The notes below the pieces were generated by a model. It made no database searches, was not told where the DNA came from, and saw only the letters and a list, made by a program, of their open reading frames with translations. Shown in pieces: positions 1 through 9,624 of a stretch of 64,000 nucleotides of DNA. Made by a program: the position numbers and the translations under genes. This DNA comes from Cryomorpha ignava (GTDB lineage: Bacteria; Bacteroidota; Bacteroidia; Flavobacteriales_D; Cryomorphaceae), in the NCBI RefSeq assembly GCF_010686655.1, contig NZ_JAAGVY010000018.1, forward strand, positions 18,387 to 82,386, written 5' to 3'. The first letter of the stretch is position 1. The number at the start of each line of letters is the position of its first letter.

Positions 1-2
1 TC

Positions 3-3000
3 TCTTACGTAGGTTACAACGCTAAGAGAATTGAAGGAGTGATCATTAATAACTCCAAAATTACCTTTTTGGACATCGATATGGATTCTGGTATTAAACT
101 TACCGAATTTGAAGTAGTGGAATATTCTGTTCCGCTTATTGATAAAGATGGAGGTTCTACCGGGGGTACTGTTACCCGCGAAGATATTGCGCGTATGCCC
201 GGTCGGTCTGCTACTTCTATCGCTGCAACCGTTGGTGGAGTGCAGGAAACCAGCGGTGGAGATATTTCAATTCGCGGAGCCAGAACAGACAACACCTATT
301 ATTATATAGATGGAATTAAGGTAAGGGGCTCAAGCAACTTGCCTAAAGCCGCCATTGAAGAGGTATCTGTTTTAACAGGAGGTATTCCGGCCAACTACGG
401 TGACGCCACCGGTGGTATTATTGCGATTACTACGCGTGGTGCCAGCAGCCAATACTTTGGTAGTATCGATGTACTAACATCGGGTTTTGCAAATGAAGAT
501 GGAGACGGAATTGGTCTCGACCGTTTTTCACAAACGCAGGTAGAAGGTGTTATTTCAGGCCCGCTTATTTGGAAAAAAGACGCCGAAGGAAACAAAGACA
601 AACCTCTTATCGGATTTTTTGCATCAGGGAACTACAGGGACTTTTTGGATGGTCGACCGACCATTGGTAACTATAGAATTAAACAATCGGTAAAAGATCA
701 ATTGGTTAACAATCCGCTGGATTTTAGTTTAATTAATTTCGATGTTAACCCTTCCGCAGACGTTTATATTAATGATCAGGGTGAGTTAGTTAACGCAACG
801 GTAGTAAGTCCTTCTGTTCAGGGAATTTCAAATTCTGAATTTCTAAATTCTTCAGATTGGGAAGAAGTACCTGCGAGACAAAATGATAGACAACAAGGAG
901 TCTCGGCAACATTAAAATTTGATGTGGCTACAGCGCCGAATTTTGATGTGTCTTTCGGAGGTACATACGACTGGGAAAAAGATAATTTATACAACTATGA
1001 AAACAGCCTGCTGAACGCACAAAACAATGGTGAATCCACAGATCAAACCTGGAGAGCGTTTGGTAGATTTACACAGCGGTTTAACTCTGATGCCGTTCAA
1101 GGCGAAGAAGAAGGCCTTATAAAGAATGCGTTTTACAGCATAATGGTAGATTATAGCCGCAGAGAGCGTGTACGCCAGGATCCAATTCACAAAGACAAGC
1201 TATTTAATTATGGATATGTTGGCAGTTTTGAAACACAGACTGCACCTAACTATCGTTTTAGACAGGATACCTCAGCATTTGGATTTTATCAGGAAGGTTT
1301 GCGTGAGATTGCTACTACTTTTACACCTAGTGAGGTGAACAGCGATTTGGCTTCATATACATCTGCACTTTACAATTATTACAACGAGTTGGGATTTGTG
1401 CCTAGAACACTGAACGATATTCAGGCCGCAGGTGGTTTGATAAATGGACAGGCTGCTCCTAGCGTTTATGGACTTTACAATGCAATAGGTCGGCCGTATA
1501 ACAATTATGCATTCTTTAATCAAAACCAGTTTCGAATTACAGGTTCAGGTTCTGCCGATATAGGCGACCATGCAATTACTCTTGGCTTTGAATTTGAACA
1601 ATATACTGAGCGTAATTTTGGTGCCAACCCTATTGAGTTGTGGATCCAAGCTCGCGGTCTTGCCAATCGCCACCTTCAGGAATTTGATAAATCATCTGTT
1701 GCAAACCAGTTTGATGTTAACGGGACTACTTTCTTTACTTATGACCGCATCAATGATCTTGCAAGCCAAACTACTTTTGATAGAAATCTGCGGATTTCCC
1801 TTGGTATGGATCCCAATGGAAGTGAACTTATAAACGTCGATGGTCTTGATCCCGATGTTTTTGAGTTAGATATGTTCAGCGCCGATGAGCTTTTGCGTCA
1901 GGGTGGAACTTCTTCGCTGGTAAATTATTACGGGTATGACTACAAAGGCAATGTGCTGACGGGAAGCCGCCCAACAATTGTAGATTTCTTTAATGAAAGA
2001 GACGAAAACGGGGTGCTTACAAGACCAATTGCTGCATTTGAGCCGGTTTATATTGCCGGATACATTATGGACAAGTTTGCTTTTGATGACATTATCTTTA
2101 ACGTTGGGGTTCGCATCGACCGCTTTGACGCAAACCAGTCTGTACTAAAGGATAAATATGTAATTGGTGATGCACGCACTGCAGGCGAAATTAGAAATGC
2201 CGATCCGGAATCAAATCTCTTCTTTGGAGAATTGCCTAATAATGTTGGCGACGACTGGGTGGTGTATGTAAATGACCTACAAAATCCTACCGCAATAAAT
2301 GGGTATCGCGACGACGAAACCTGGTATAATGCACAGGGTGTTGTTATTTCTGATCCAAGAGCCATTAAAACAGCGTCTGGAATAGCACCTTTACTTCGCG
2401 ATCCTAGTGCAGTTGGTGAAAATTTAACGAGCGATGCTTTCGAGGATTACAAGCCGCAAATTAATGTTATGCCACGGGTTTCTTTCTCTTTCCCGATTTC
2501 TGATGAAGCTGTTTTCTTTGCACATTACGATATCCTTACGCAAAGACCAACAGGCCAAAATATTACCAATCCGGCAGATTATCTGTTTATTCAGAACTTG
2601 GGAAATCGCGCGGTTAATAATCCAAATCTTCGACCTACCAAAACAATCGATTATGAACTGGGTTTCCAGCAAGTGCTTTCCAGGAGCTCTTCGCTCAAAA
2701 TATCAGCTTTTTATCGCGAAACCCGCGATGAAATTCAGGCGCGAAGATTGCTCGAAGCTTTCCCGGTTACTTATACCTCTTTCGACAATTTTGACTTTGG
2801 TACTACAAAAGGACTTACACTTACGTATGATTTGCGTAGAACAGGAAACATCACTTTGCGTTTGGCTTATACGTTGCAGTTTGCTTCAGCCACTGGTTCA
2901 AGCGCTGGATCATCGCTTAACCTTGTAAACTCAGGCGAGCCTAACCTTCGGGTTATCTTCCCTACCGATCGTGATCAGCGCCACGTTTTTGTTGGAACAT

Positions 3001-3527
3001 TTGATTACCGTTATGGATCTGGTAAAGATTATAACGGACCCACCATCGGCGGAAGCCAAATTTTTGCAAATGCCGGCCTAAATTTAGTTGGAAACTTGGG
3101 TACAGGTACACCGTATTCACAGCAGCAGCGCGCTACCGGTGAGGCATTTATTAATACCGCAGGTTCGCCACAGCTTGAAGGTACTGTAAATGGTTCCAGA
3201 CTTCCCACTCAATTTAGAATCAACGCTCAGATTGATAAGTCATTTCAATTGAAATTTGGCAAAGAAGGCGAAGAGCAAAAACAAGCTTCACTAAATGTTT
3301 ACTTACTAATTAACAATTTACTCAACACCCAAAACATTTTTGGTGTATATAGATATACTGGTAATGCTGATGATGATGGATATCTTGCCTCTCCTCAGTT
3401 TGCTCCTGGTATTGAGTCGCAAATAGACCCGCAGTCGTTTAGAGATATGTATGCGCTAAAGGTTGCTACACCATTTAATTATTCTTCTCCACGCACCATT
3501 CAGCTTGGGGTAAGATTAGACTTTTAA
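3..3527 (+). CDS. TonB-dependent outer-membrane receptor, 5' end outside window
   Basis: The frame is open to the left edge, so the signal peptide and most of an N-terminal carboxypeptidase-regulatory-like domain are missing. The visible start reads SYVGYNAKRIEGV, the end of such a domain; a GTG at position 39 is not the true start. A plug domain follows (about residues 45-130 of the visible part: TREDIARMPG, ISIRGARTDNTYYYIDGIKV, GDATGGIIAITTRG), then a beta-barrel of about 1000 residues ending in ...QLGVRLDF with the terminal Phe usual for outer-membrane barrels. The family imports large ligands across the outer membrane using TonB energy. No SusD-like lipoprotein gene follows; instead there is a large secreted protein and a PorV-like barrel, 29 and 31 bp apart. 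The ligand cannot be told from sequence. The family call is secure. Confidence 0.9.
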   Translation, partial: SYVGYNAKRIEGVIINNSKITFLDIDMDSGIKLTEFEVVEYSVPLIDKDGGSTGGTVTREDIARMPGRSATSIAATVGGVQETSGGDISIRGARTDNTYYYIDGIKVRGSSNLPKAAIEEVSVLTGGIPANYGDATGGIIAITTRGASSQYFGSIDVLTSGFANEDGDGIGLDRFSQTQVEGVISGPLIWKKDAEGNKDKPLIGFFASGNYRDFLDGRPTIGNYRIKQSVKDQLVNNPLDFSLINFDVNPSADVYINDQGELVNATVVSPSVQGISNSEFLNSSDWEEVPARQNDRQQGVSATLKFDVATAPNFDVSFGGTYDWEKDNLYNYENSLLNAQNNGESTDQTWRAFGRFTQRFNSDAVQGEEEGLIKNAFYSIMVDYSRRERVRQDPIHKDKLFNYGYVGSFETQTAPNYRFRQDTSAFGFYQEGLREIATTFTPSEVNSDLASYTSALYNYYNELGFVPRTLNDIQAAGGLINGQAAPSVYGLYNAIGRPYNNYAFFNQNQFRITGSGSADIGDHAITLGFEFEQYTERNFGANPIELWIQARGLANRHLQEFDKSSVANQFDVNGTTFFTYDRINDLASQTTFDRNLRISLGMDPNGSELINVDGLDPDVFELDMFSADELLRQGGTSSLVNYYGYDYKGNVLTGSRPTIVDFFNERDENGVLTRPIAAFEPVYIAGYIMDKFAFDDIIFNVGVRIDRFDANQSVLKDKYVIGDARTAGEIRNADPESNLFFGELPNNVGDDWVVYVNDLQNPTAINGYRDDETWYNAQGVVISDPRAIKTASGIAPLLRDPSAVGENLTSDAFEDYKPQINVMPRVSFSFPISDEAVFFAHYDILTQRPTGQNITNPADYLFIQNLGNRAVNNPNLRPTKTIDYELGFQQVLSRSSSLKISAFYRETRDEIQARRLLEAFPVTYTSFDNFDFGTTKGLTLTYDLRRTGNITLRLAYTLQFASATGSSAGSSLNLVNSGEPNLRVIFPTDRDQRHVFVGTFDYRYGSGKDYNGPTIGGSQIFANAGLNLVGNLGTGTPYSQQQRATGEAFINTAGSPQLEGTVNGSRLPTQFRINAQIDKSFQLKFGKEGEEQKQASLNVYLLINNLLNTQNIFGVYRYTGNADDDGYLASPQFAPGIESQIDPQSFRDMYALKVATPFNYSSPRTIQLGVRLDF

Positions 3528-3556
3528 TATTATTGAAATTCAATTATAAATAACTT

Positions 3557-6500
3557 ATGAGAGTGTTTAATTACAGTTTATTAATCGCAGCTCTGCTCAC
3601 AGTTAGCGTAAACTCCACTCAGGCACGAGAATATATGGGTCCGAAATCGAACTCAAATAAGGGTGTAAAAGCCAAAGCTGCCGGATGTTCACCCGCTCAA
3701 ACACTTACCGAGTTTTTCGTAAATAACGTACGAACATCTGCGGAAACAGGCGGTAATACCTGGTATGATCGTGGAAATGGCCAGCCTTATTATGAAGTTC
3801 CGGCAAACGAAGGCAACCACGCTATTTTTGCAGGTGCCTTGTGGATGGGTGGTGAAGACCCTGCAGGAAATCTAAAACTTGCGGCAATTCGCTTTCGCCA
3901 AAACGGAAACGATTTCTGGCCAGGCCCACTTTCTGTTGACGGTACGGCTTCTATTGACGAAGCTACTTGTCAGTTATGGGATCGTTTTTTCCTCATGTCA
4001 AGGCAGATGGTCGAAACCCATAGATATTATTTTACACTACTAAACTCTGGTGTAGATCCAACAACAGATCCGCTATTTGAAAATGGATACCAGATACCGA
4101 CAGAAATTTTGGAATGGCCTTCGCAGGGTGATGCCAACCTGGGTCAAAGCCCGACTATAGCTCCATTTGGAGATTTGCGCGATCCGGAAACCGGAGAGAT
4201 TGTTACTACCCCCGGTTTGTATGAACCACTTTTGGGAGATTACCCGCTTTACGATTTAGATCAGGAAATTGATTGTAGAACCAGACTGGTAACAGATCCT
4301 GTTCCACTTTTTGGTGACTTTACCATGTATTGGGTATTTAACGATAAAGGAAACGTACACACAGAATCGAATGGTGATCCGATCGGAATGGAAATTCAGG
4401 CGCAGATGTTTGGGTTTACTACCAATGATGAGATCAATAATATGACATTCGTTAACTATGTATTAATTAACCGTGGTACCTTAACACTTGAAGATACTTA
4501 TTTTGCCCAATGGGTAGATACTGATCTTGGAAATCCGCAAGACGACTTTATTGGTTGTGATGTAATGAGAGGTCTCGGTTATTCTTACAATGGAGATAAC
4601 GATGATGAAGGATCGTCGGTTGGTCCCGGTTATGGTACACAGCCTCCTGCTATTGGAGTAGATTTCTTTGAAGGACCGTATCAAGATCCCGATGGAATAA
4701 ACAATGCTTATGGTATAGGCGAAGGGCAAGCTTTAAATGGTTTAGGTTATAGAAATCCGCTTGATTCTTTATTGCCAAATGGAATTGATACAATTATTGA
4801 CAATGAGCGCTTTGGAATGCGTAGATTCCTTTTTCACAACAATTCATCAGGTCCGGTTCCTACTCAGGATCCGCAAAATGCTGTAGAGTATTACAATATG
4901 ATGCGCGGAATTTGGAAAAATGGTACGCCAATGACTTTTGGTGGTACAGGTTATAACCCTACATGCCAGGCTTGTCTTACCGCAGATTTCATGTTTCCCG
5001 GCGATACAGACCCACTTCACTGGGGTACTGAAGGAGTAGATCCCAACTATCCTGAAACGGGTGGATGGACTGAAGAGAATGAAGGAAATGAGGCCGGTGA
5101 CAGACGTTTTGTGCAATCGGCCGGGCCATTTACGCTCGACCCGGGTGAGTTTAACAATATTACTGTTGGGGTAGTTTACGCTCGCGCCTCTAATGGTGGT
5201 CCGTTTGCGTCAGTTACCGAACTACTTCAGGCAGATGACAAAGCACAGTCTCTGTTTGACAACTGTTTTAGATTGCTCGATGGGCCTGATGCTCCTGATC
5301 TTACAGGTCAGGAACTAGATAGAGAACTGATTCTTTATCTCAGAAATACGAGTCCTTTGAGTAATAATAACCAGGAAAAATATACAGAACTAGATCCAAC
5401 TATACCGCCGCAAAACACAGAAGGTGAAGCGAATGACCAGTTCTATAGATTTCAGGGATATGAGGTTTATCAATTGAAAAATTCCGGAGTTTCTGTATCA
5501 GATATAGAAGACCAGAGTTTGGCTCGCCGAATCTTTCAATCAGATATACGTGATTTTAAAAACGGTGGTGAAGCTATTGGGCAAATCATTAATTACGAAT
5601 TACAGCAAGACATAGGATTGCCGGTTCCAAGAGAGATGGTGAACGGTGCCAATGAAGGGATTAGACATTCATATCAAGTTACAACAGATCAGTTTGCCTC
5701 TGGAGATACGCGCTTGATCAATTTCAAGAAATATTATTTTCTTGCGATTGCGTATGGATATAACGAGTATGAACCTTATAATCCTGATCCAAACATACTT
5801 TCAGGTCAGGCGAGACCATATTTACGTGGTAGATCAGGTGCTGTTGGCGATATTCAGGCTATCACCCTTATTCCTCACAAGCCTGTACCAGAACAGTTTG
5901 GTACAGTGATTAACGCTGAATATGGTGATGGAGTTCAAATTACACGCTTAGAGGGAACAGGGAATGGTAATAACAACCTTGTACTTACAAAAGAGACGGT
6001 AGATGCCATAATGGATGAGGCTCCTTTTAAAGCTGATCAACTTACATATGAGCCGGGCGAAGGCCCTATAAATGTCCGAGTAATTGATCCGTTAAATGTT
6101 AAACCGGCGAACTTTACACTTCGATTTTACAACGAGAAAGACCCGAGTGGAGAAGGTTATATAGGCGATTTTAATACTTCCAGCTGGTATATGGTAGATG
6201 CAAATAATCCTGGAGATACCATTTTTAGTGAAACGACTATTCAAACCCAGAGCGAGCAAATTGTACCCGAGTATGGTATATCTGTATCTGTTGGTCAATA
6301 TGAATACGATATTGTAAACAGAGAATTAAGTGCTAACGAAATTAAGCGGTATCCGCTTCTACTTGGAAATAGCATTGAGTTTACAAGCGGCCCCGATGGC
6401 TGGCTGGCAGGCGTTGCTGATCAGGAAGGCGCTAATCCGCTTAATTGGATTAGATCAGGCTCTAACGTTGTTACTCCTGAAACTAATTCAGGTGACCCGT

Positions 6501-7954
6501 GCTTCCTTCTGCCTGATGGTACAACAGATCCATCTGTATTTAATGACTATAGAGGGATTGATAACGCTCAAATATTTGAAGATGTTGTGGGTGGTACATT
6601 TGCTCCGGCGCGTTTGGTTGCCGGGTATGACTGCGGTATTGCACCATTCTCGAACGAAGCTTCGGCAGCTGTAATTAAAGATGCGAAAGATCTCAGCTTA
6701 ACAAAATCAGTTGATATTTTCATTACTCAAGATAAGAGTAGATGGAGTCGTGTACCGGTTTTCGAAATGCAATTCCAAAAGGAATTTGCACAGTTAGAGA
6801 AGAAGAAAATGCAGCTGCGTGGTGCTTTATCGGTAGATAAAAACGGTAGAAATCAACTTGAGCCCGGAGCCAATATTGATGAATGTACATACAATGGTGC
6901 GCAAGTGCTTACAGAAGAAGAAGTATTTGGATGGACCGAAGCCAAGCGCATGGCATTTCTTGCACTTGTAAGTGGTCAATACACCGAAATTCAAAGTGCC
7001 GATCAATTGGTTGGCTTGTCATTTGGAATGGGATACTTTCCGGGGTATGCTATTTCTCCCGAAAGCGGTGAACGCCTGAATATGGGATTTGGTGAAAACT
7101 CATACCTGTCTGGTGACAACGGAAGAGACATGTTGTGGAACCCGACTTCTAGAGTTACTACACAGCTCAATGATCAGTTTATTGTTGGTGGCGAACACTA
7201 CATATATACTTTCCGCAACAAGAAATATGACGAGAGTTTGAAAACTAGTCCTGATCCACGTCAGGCGATGCCTGCTTATGATGGAGGTCAAACAGTTTAC
7301 GATGTAATGACTGAGTTTGAGAAACCTACGTTCTCTAATGAAATTGACCGTTTGTATCGAGCATTTGCATGGGTAGGTTTCCCGCTTCTTGCCAACGGCT
7401 TTGAATTTTTATCGCCCGAAGAAGGCCTTGTGCCCGGTAATGTTAAAGTTTCGGCTCATGTGGCGCAGCCTTACTCGCCGTATGCTACCGTTAGAGACGA
7501 GCTAGGAGATGCTTCAATGCCTCAGCCGCTTCCAACTACGAATTACAATCTTAGCTCCAATTTCTGGTATCCTGAATACGCGTTCTCAACAGAGGGCAGT
7601 GAAACGCTTAGAAACCAAACAGAAGTAGGTACAACAGCGCTTGATCTGATTGATATAGTTCCAAACCCATACTACGCTTACTCGGCTTATGAGCAAAGCA
7701 GGGTTGATAATAGAGTGAAATTTGTAAACCTTCCTCCTGAATGTAAAATTTCAATCTTTACCATAAATGGAACGCTTATCAATGTATTTGAAAAGGATAA
7801 TCCGAATACTTATTTGGAGTGGAATTTACAAAATGAGAGCTTTATTCCAATTAGTGGAGGTATGTACTTAATACATGTACAATCACCGGGTCTTGGCGAA
7901 AGAGTACTTAAATTCTTCGCTGCTACGCGACCTACCGACCTAAGAAACTTCTAA
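3557..7954 (+). CDS. Giant secreted surface protein with T9SS-like C-terminal module, function unknown
   Basis: 1465 residues. A Sec signal peptide is visible (residues 1-23, ending NSTQA before REYMGP). I recognise no enzyme domain. The body is rich in Asp, Asn, Gly and aromatic residues and holds distinctive stretches such as ALWMGGEDPAGNLK, MYWVFNDKGNVHTE and VGCDV-like FIGCDVMRGLGYSYNGD, plus several isolated Cys. The last ~95 residues look like a sorting module: VPNPYYAYSAYE, then KISIFTINGTLI, then SGGMYLIHVQSPGLGERVLKFF. It differs from the ordinary type A domain in ending AATRPTDLRNF. I infer export by Sec and T9SS and display on the cell surface. It starts 29 bp after the receptor and ends 31 bp before the PorV-like gene, with no terminator between, so the three are probably co-transcribed. 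Confidence 0.75.
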   Translation: MRVFNYSLLIAALLTVSVNSTQAREYMGPKSNSNKGVKAKAAGCSPAQTLTEFFVNNVRTSAETGGNTWYDRGNGQPYYEVPANEGNHAIFAGALWMGGEDPAGNLKLAAIRFRQNGNDFWPGPLSVDGTASIDEATCQLWDRFFLMSRQMVETHRYYFTLLNSGVDPTTDPLFENGYQIPTEILEWPSQGDANLGQSPTIAPFGDLRDPETGEIVTTPGLYEPLLGDYPLYDLDQEIDCRTRLVTDPVPLFGDFTMYWVFNDKGNVHTESNGDPIGMEIQAQMFGFTTNDEINNMTFVNYVLINRGTLTLEDTYFAQWVDTDLGNPQDDFIGCDVMRGLGYSYNGDNDDEGSSVGPGYGTQPPAIGVDFFEGPYQDPDGINNAYGIGEGQALNGLGYRNPLDSLLPNGIDTIIDNERFGMRRFLFHNNSSGPVPTQDPQNAVEYYNMMRGIWKNGTPMTFGGTGYNPTCQACLTADFMFPGDTDPLHWGTEGVDPNYPETGGWTEENEGNEAGDRRFVQSAGPFTLDPGEFNNITVGVVYARASNGGPFASVTELLQADDKAQSLFDNCFRLLDGPDAPDLTGQELDRELILYLRNTSPLSNNNQEKYTELDPTIPPQNTEGEANDQFYRFQGYEVYQLKNSGVSVSDIEDQSLARRIFQSDIRDFKNGGEAIGQIINYELQQDIGLPVPREMVNGANEGIRHSYQVTTDQFASGDTRLINFKKYYFLAIAYGYNEYEPYNPDPNILSGQARPYLRGRSGAVGDIQAITLIPHKPVPEQFGTVINAEYGDGVQITRLEGTGNGNNNLVLTKETVDAIMDEAPFKADQLTYEPGEGPINVRVIDPLNVKPANFTLRFYNEKDPSGEGYIGDFNTSSWYMVDANNPGDTIFSETTIQTQSEQIVPEYGISVSVGQYEYDIVNRELSANEIKRYPLLLGNSIEFTSGPDGWLAGVADQEGANPLNWIRSGSNVVTPETNSGDPCFLLPDGTTDPSVFNDYRGIDNAQIFEDVVGGTFAPARLVAGYDCGIAPFSNEASAAVIKDAKDLSLTKSVDIFITQDKSRWSRVPVFEMQFQKEFAQLEKKKMQLRGALSVDKNGRNQLEPGANIDECTYNGAQVLTEEEVFGWTEAKRMAFLALVSGQYTEIQSADQLVGLSFGMGYFPGYAISPESGERLNMGFGENSYLSGDNGRDMLWNPTSRVTTQLNDQFIVGGEHYIYTFRNKKYDESLKTSPDPRQAMPAYDGGQTVYDVMTEFEKPTFSNEIDRLYRAFAWVGFPLLANGFEFLSPEEGLVPGNVKVSAHVAQPYSPYATVRDELGDASMPQPLPTTNYNLSSNFWYPEYAFSTEGSETLRNQTEVGTTALDLIDIVPNPYYAYSAYEQSRVDNRVKFVNLPPECKISIFTINGTLINVFEKDNPNTYLEWNLQNESFIPISGGMYLIHVQSPGLGERVLKFFAATRPTDLRNF

Positions 7955-7985
7955 AAATACAACTACAGCGATTAACTGTCGAAAT

Positions 7986-9053
7986 ATGAAATACATTTCT
8001 AGAAATATAGTAAAAGCCTTTGTCGTTGCGACTTCATTGCTTACAGTTTCAACTGCCTTTGCAGGCAATCCCGATCGTGCAGGATCTGCCGGCGGAATGC
8101 AGCTTCTAATTAACCCTTGGGCGCGGAGCAATGGACTGGCTGGAGCCAATATGGCCGATGGTACACCCGTTGAATCTATGTTCCTGAATGTTGGGGGTCT
8201 CGCTTTTGTTGAAAAAACGGAAGTGGCTTTTACCAATGTAAATTATCTGTCAGGTTCAGATGTGTCAATCAATTCAGTTGCTCTGGCACAGCGAATTGGC
8301 GAAACAGGTGCAATTGGAGTATCGGTTAGTGCATACAACTTTGGTGATATCCGAAGAACGACGACAAACTCGCCCGATGGTGATGGCACCACTTTTAATG
8401 TGAATATGGTGAATATAGGCCTATCTTACTCCAAGGCTTTTTCCAATAGTATCTATGGTGGGCTTACATTAAAAGTGCTTAATGAAAGCGTTGCCGACCT
8501 TAAATCTACCGGTATTGCAATAGACGCAGGTATTAAATATATAACCGGAGACCGCGATCAGGTGAAATTTGGAATTACCCTTAAAAACGTTGGTCCTCCA
8601 ATGTCGTTTAGCGGAGATGGACTTAGTTTTGATACTCAGTCACCTACACAAGAATATCCGCTTACGGCAGAGCTGAGAAGTGAAAATTACGAGCTTCCGT
8701 CATTGGTAGCTATCGGATTTAGCTATGACTTTTTACTTGCCGAAGATCACAATCTTACAGCGCACGGTACCTTTATAGCCAATTCTTTTACAGAAGATAA
8801 TTTTCTGATTGGTGCTGCCTATGACTTTAAGAAAATGTTGTTTCTAAGAGCTGGATACCACTACGAGCCAAACATTACAAGTGACGAAGACAGAAGATTT
8901 GTGTATACTGGTTTTGCTGCCGGTGCTGGTTTGCAATTTGCCTTTGGAGCTAATAAAACACGTATAGCACTTGATTATTCTTACCGTGCTTCTCAGCCGT
9001 TTAACGGAACCCATGCAATTGGAGCAAGAATTCATGTCGGTAGTTCTGAATAA
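7986..9053 (+). CDS. PorV/PorQ-family outer-membrane beta-barrel protein
   Basis: 355 residues with a signal peptide (residues 1-26, ending VSTAFA). The mature start, SAGGMQLLINPWARSNGLAGANMADGTPVESMFLNVGGLAF, matches the pattern of the PorV/PorQ family (FadL-like barrels), in which an N-terminal segment with alternating small residues and a conserved NP/N-GG turn precedes 14 strands. Late strands such as FLRAGYHYEP and RIALDYSYRA fit. In T9SS, PorV binds the sorting domain of cargo and shuttles it to the attachment complex. Being the third gene after a giant T9SS-type cargo suggests a dedicated partner rather than the housekeeping PorV, but that is inference. A hairpin terminator follows. 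Confidence 0.8.
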   Translation: MKYISRNIVKAFVVATSLLTVSTAFAGNPDRAGSAGGMQLLINPWARSNGLAGANMADGTPVESMFLNVGGLAFVEKTEVAFTNVNYLSGSDVSINSVALAQRIGETGAIGVSVSAYNFGDIRRTTTNSPDGDGTTFNVNMVNIGLSYSKAFSNSIYGGLTLKVLNESVADLKSTGIAIDAGIKYITGDRDQVKFGITLKNVGPPMSFSGDGLSFDTQSPTQEYPLTAELRSENYELPSLVAIGFSYDFLLAEDHNLTAHGTFIANSFTEDNFLIGAAYDFKKMLFLRAGYHYEPNITSDEDRRFVYTGFAAGAGLQFAFGANKTRIALDYSYRASQPFNGTHAIGARIHVGSSE

Positions 9054-9068
9054 GATTTAAAATAGTTC

Positions 9069-9076
9069 TATCTTTG
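9069..9076 (+). promoter_or_regulatory. -7 element TATCTTTG upstream of greA
   Basis: Exact match to the Bacteroidota -7 consensus TAnnTTTG. The predicted start of transcription (about 9083) lies just before the hairpin at 9086-9116, so the greA transcript would begin with a terminator-like structure. Confidence 0.5.
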
Positions 9077-9085
9077 TATTAAATT

Positions 9086-9116
9086 GAGAAAGCCCTTCGT
9101 GGGTTTTCTCTTTTTT
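9086..9116 (+). terminator. Hairpin plus T-run between the PorV-like gene and greA
   Basis: A 10-bp stem (GAGAAAGCCC with GGGTTTTCTC, one G-T pair) around a TTCGT loop is followed by six or more T. It can end the surface-protein operon. Because a promoter motif lies directly upstream, it may also act as a leader attenuator for greA. Confidence 0.75.
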
Positions 9117-9149
9117 GCATGTATATACCTTTCCTTAATTCATTTTATT

Positions 9150-9623
9150 ATGTCGCAAATTAACTACTACACAGAAGGTGGGCTAAAAAAGCTTAAAGAC
9201 GAGATTCACAAGTTGAAAACTGTTGATAGACCTTCTATATCTAAACAAATCGCTGAGGCACGCGATAAAGGAGATCTTTCTGAAAATGCAGAATACGATG
9301 CTGCGAAAGAGGCGCAAGGGCTTCTGGAAGCACGTATTTCAAAATTAGATAATGTAATTGCAAATGCCCGTGTGGTTGACGAATCTAAAATGGATACGTC
9401 AAAGGCATATATATTGAGCAAGGTTAAAATAAAAAATCTCAATAATAATATGATGGTAGATTATCAGCTCGTAGCAGAAAATGAGGCTGATCTTAAAAGC
9501 AAAAAGTTATCTATTGAATCGCCTATTGGAAAAGGATTACTCGGAAAAGAAAAAGGTGAAGTAGTAGAAATTGAAATTCCTTCTGGAATAGTGAAGTTTG
9601 AAATTGTAGAAATTACAAGGTAA
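9150..9623 (+). CDS. greA: Transcription elongation factor GreA
   Basis: 157 residues, the usual GreA length. GreA rescues backtracked RNA polymerase by stimulating transcript cleavage. The N-terminal coiled coil carries the conserved tip EARDKGDLSENAEYDAAKE, with the acidic pair D42 and E45 that position catalytic magnesium; the C-terminal FKBP-like domain contains SIESPIGKGLLGKEKGEVVEIEIP. A longer reading starting at 9084 would add 22 hydrophobic residues encoded by the hairpin and T-run, so the ATG at 9150 (MSQINYYTEGGL) is chosen. It is followed after 1 base by the HIT gene, suggesting an operon. Confidence 0.95.
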   Translation: MSQINYYTEGGLKKLKDEIHKLKTVDRPSISKQIAEARDKGDLSENAEYDAAKEAQGLLEARISKLDNVIANARVVDESKMDTSKAYILSKVKIKNLNNNMMVDYQLVAENEADLKSKKLSIESPIGKGLLGKEKGEVVEIEIPSGIVKFEIVEITR

Positions 9624-9624
9624 T

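Noticed and set aside
9084..9149. N-terminal extension of GreA
   Set aside because: It would encode a hydrophobic leader from a terminator hairpin; the standard GreA start is at 9150.
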